Assembly: GCA_030731695.1 (NCBI GenBank)
Contig: JANQTK010000084.1
Coordinates: 1 to 6,237 of the forward strand
From: Polaribacter sp.
Lineage (GTDB): Bacteria > Bacteroidota > Bacteroidia > Flavobacteriales > Flavobacteriaceae
DNA length: 6,237 nucleotides
Direction: 5' to 3'
Shown: positions 6,103 through 6,237 of the stretch, in pieces
Layout of the letters: each line of letters opens with the position of its first letter
Numbering within the stretch: the stretch's first letter is position 1
The notes under the pieces: generated by a model
What the model saw: only the letters and a program-made list of their open reading frames with translations
Databases searched by the model: none
Told to the model about the DNA's origin: nothing
Translations under genes and position numbers: made by a program

Positions 6103-6175
6103 GAGGTTACGAAAAACCTCAAATGGTATTATAAATACCTGACAATATTAATCCATCTGCACTGCAAAGTGTAGA
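6103..6175 (+). promoter_or_regulatory. Structured leader of rng: three tandem hairpins
   Basis: The 130 bases between the terminator and rng hold three consecutive hairpins. The first is GAGGTT (6103-6108) with AACCTC (6115-6120), loop ACGAAA. The second is GGTATT (6125-6130) with AATACC (6134-6139), loop ATA. The third is TCTGCACT (6156-6163) with AGTGTAGA (6168-6175), including one G-U pair, capped by a GNRA tetraloop GCAA. All end before the rng ATG at 6193. No open reading frame fits here and no consensus promoter is visible; TAGTTTAG at 6069-6076 is a one-mismatch -7 candidate without a TTG partner. Ribonuclease E/G genes in other bacteria are controlled through their 5' leaders, so autoregulation is a reasonable inference. 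Confidence 0.55.
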
Positions 6176-6192
6176 GTTAAATCCAGTTCAGT

Positions 6193-6237
6193 ATGAAAAC
6201 AGAATTAATAATTCGTTCAAATTCATCTGATATTGAT
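6193..6237 (+). CDS. rng: Ribonuclease G/E, N-terminal fragment cut by the window edge
   Basis: An ATG at 6193 opens a frame that stays open to the window end, giving MKTELIIRSNSSDID. The beginning KTELIIRS resembles the N-terminus I recall for Bacteroidota Rne/Rng-family proteins (M..ELIIRS...), which continue into an S1 RNA-binding domain and a metal-dependent endonuclease domain that process rRNA and decay mRNA. Only 15 residues are visible, so the call rests on this short match, the structured leader and the gene order HU, small basic protein, rng, which I recall from related genomes. Confidence 0.7.
   Translation, partial: MKTELIIRSNSSDID

Overview
The window is AT-rich DNA from a bacterium of the phylum Bacteroidota, almost certainly a member of the Flavobacteriaceae. 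The evidence is the pair of gliding-motility genes gldE and gldD, promoters of the Bacteroidota type (TTG, spacer, TAnnTTTG), a lack of strong Shine-Dalgarno sequences, and proteins of typical flavobacterial character. The genus cannot be fixed from the sequence alone. Coding density is high and no stretch over 300 bases lacks a gene.

Layout. (1) Positions 1-2067, plus strand: the 3' part of a molybdenum-cofactor nucleotidyltransferase gene (mobA-like, with an extra N-terminal domain), then a MoeB/ThiF-type E1 enzyme with a C-terminal rhodanese domain. Both fit molybdopterin cofactor synthesis. Between them, 854-975 is an inverted pair of 51-bp repeats resembling a REP doublet. (2) Positions 2069-4392, minus strand: an ssb-gldE-gldD operon with its own promoter at the 3' end of mutY. 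gldE begins with TTG and overlaps gldD by 8 bases. The operon converges on the MoeB-like gene with a single base between the two stop codons. (3) Positions 4435-5478, minus strand: mutY, the adenine glycosylase of the 8-oxoguanine repair system. (4) Positions 5479-6237, plus strand: a divergent region with a near-consensus promoter, an HU-family DNA-binding protein, a 30-residue extremely basic protein, a strong hairpin terminator, a three-hairpin leader and the first 15 codons of ribonuclease G/E (rng).

Functional themes. The left part makes the molybdenum cofactor. The centre couples single-strand DNA binding and base-excision repair genes to gliding motility and type IX secretion genes. 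The right part holds nucleoid, probable ribosome and RNA-processing genes.

The most unusual items are the structured leader before rng, the tiny basic protein, which resembles the bS22/mS38 ribosomal protein family, and the inverted repeat doublet before the MoeB-like gene. There is no CRISPR array, tRNA, rRNA, transposase or phage gene.
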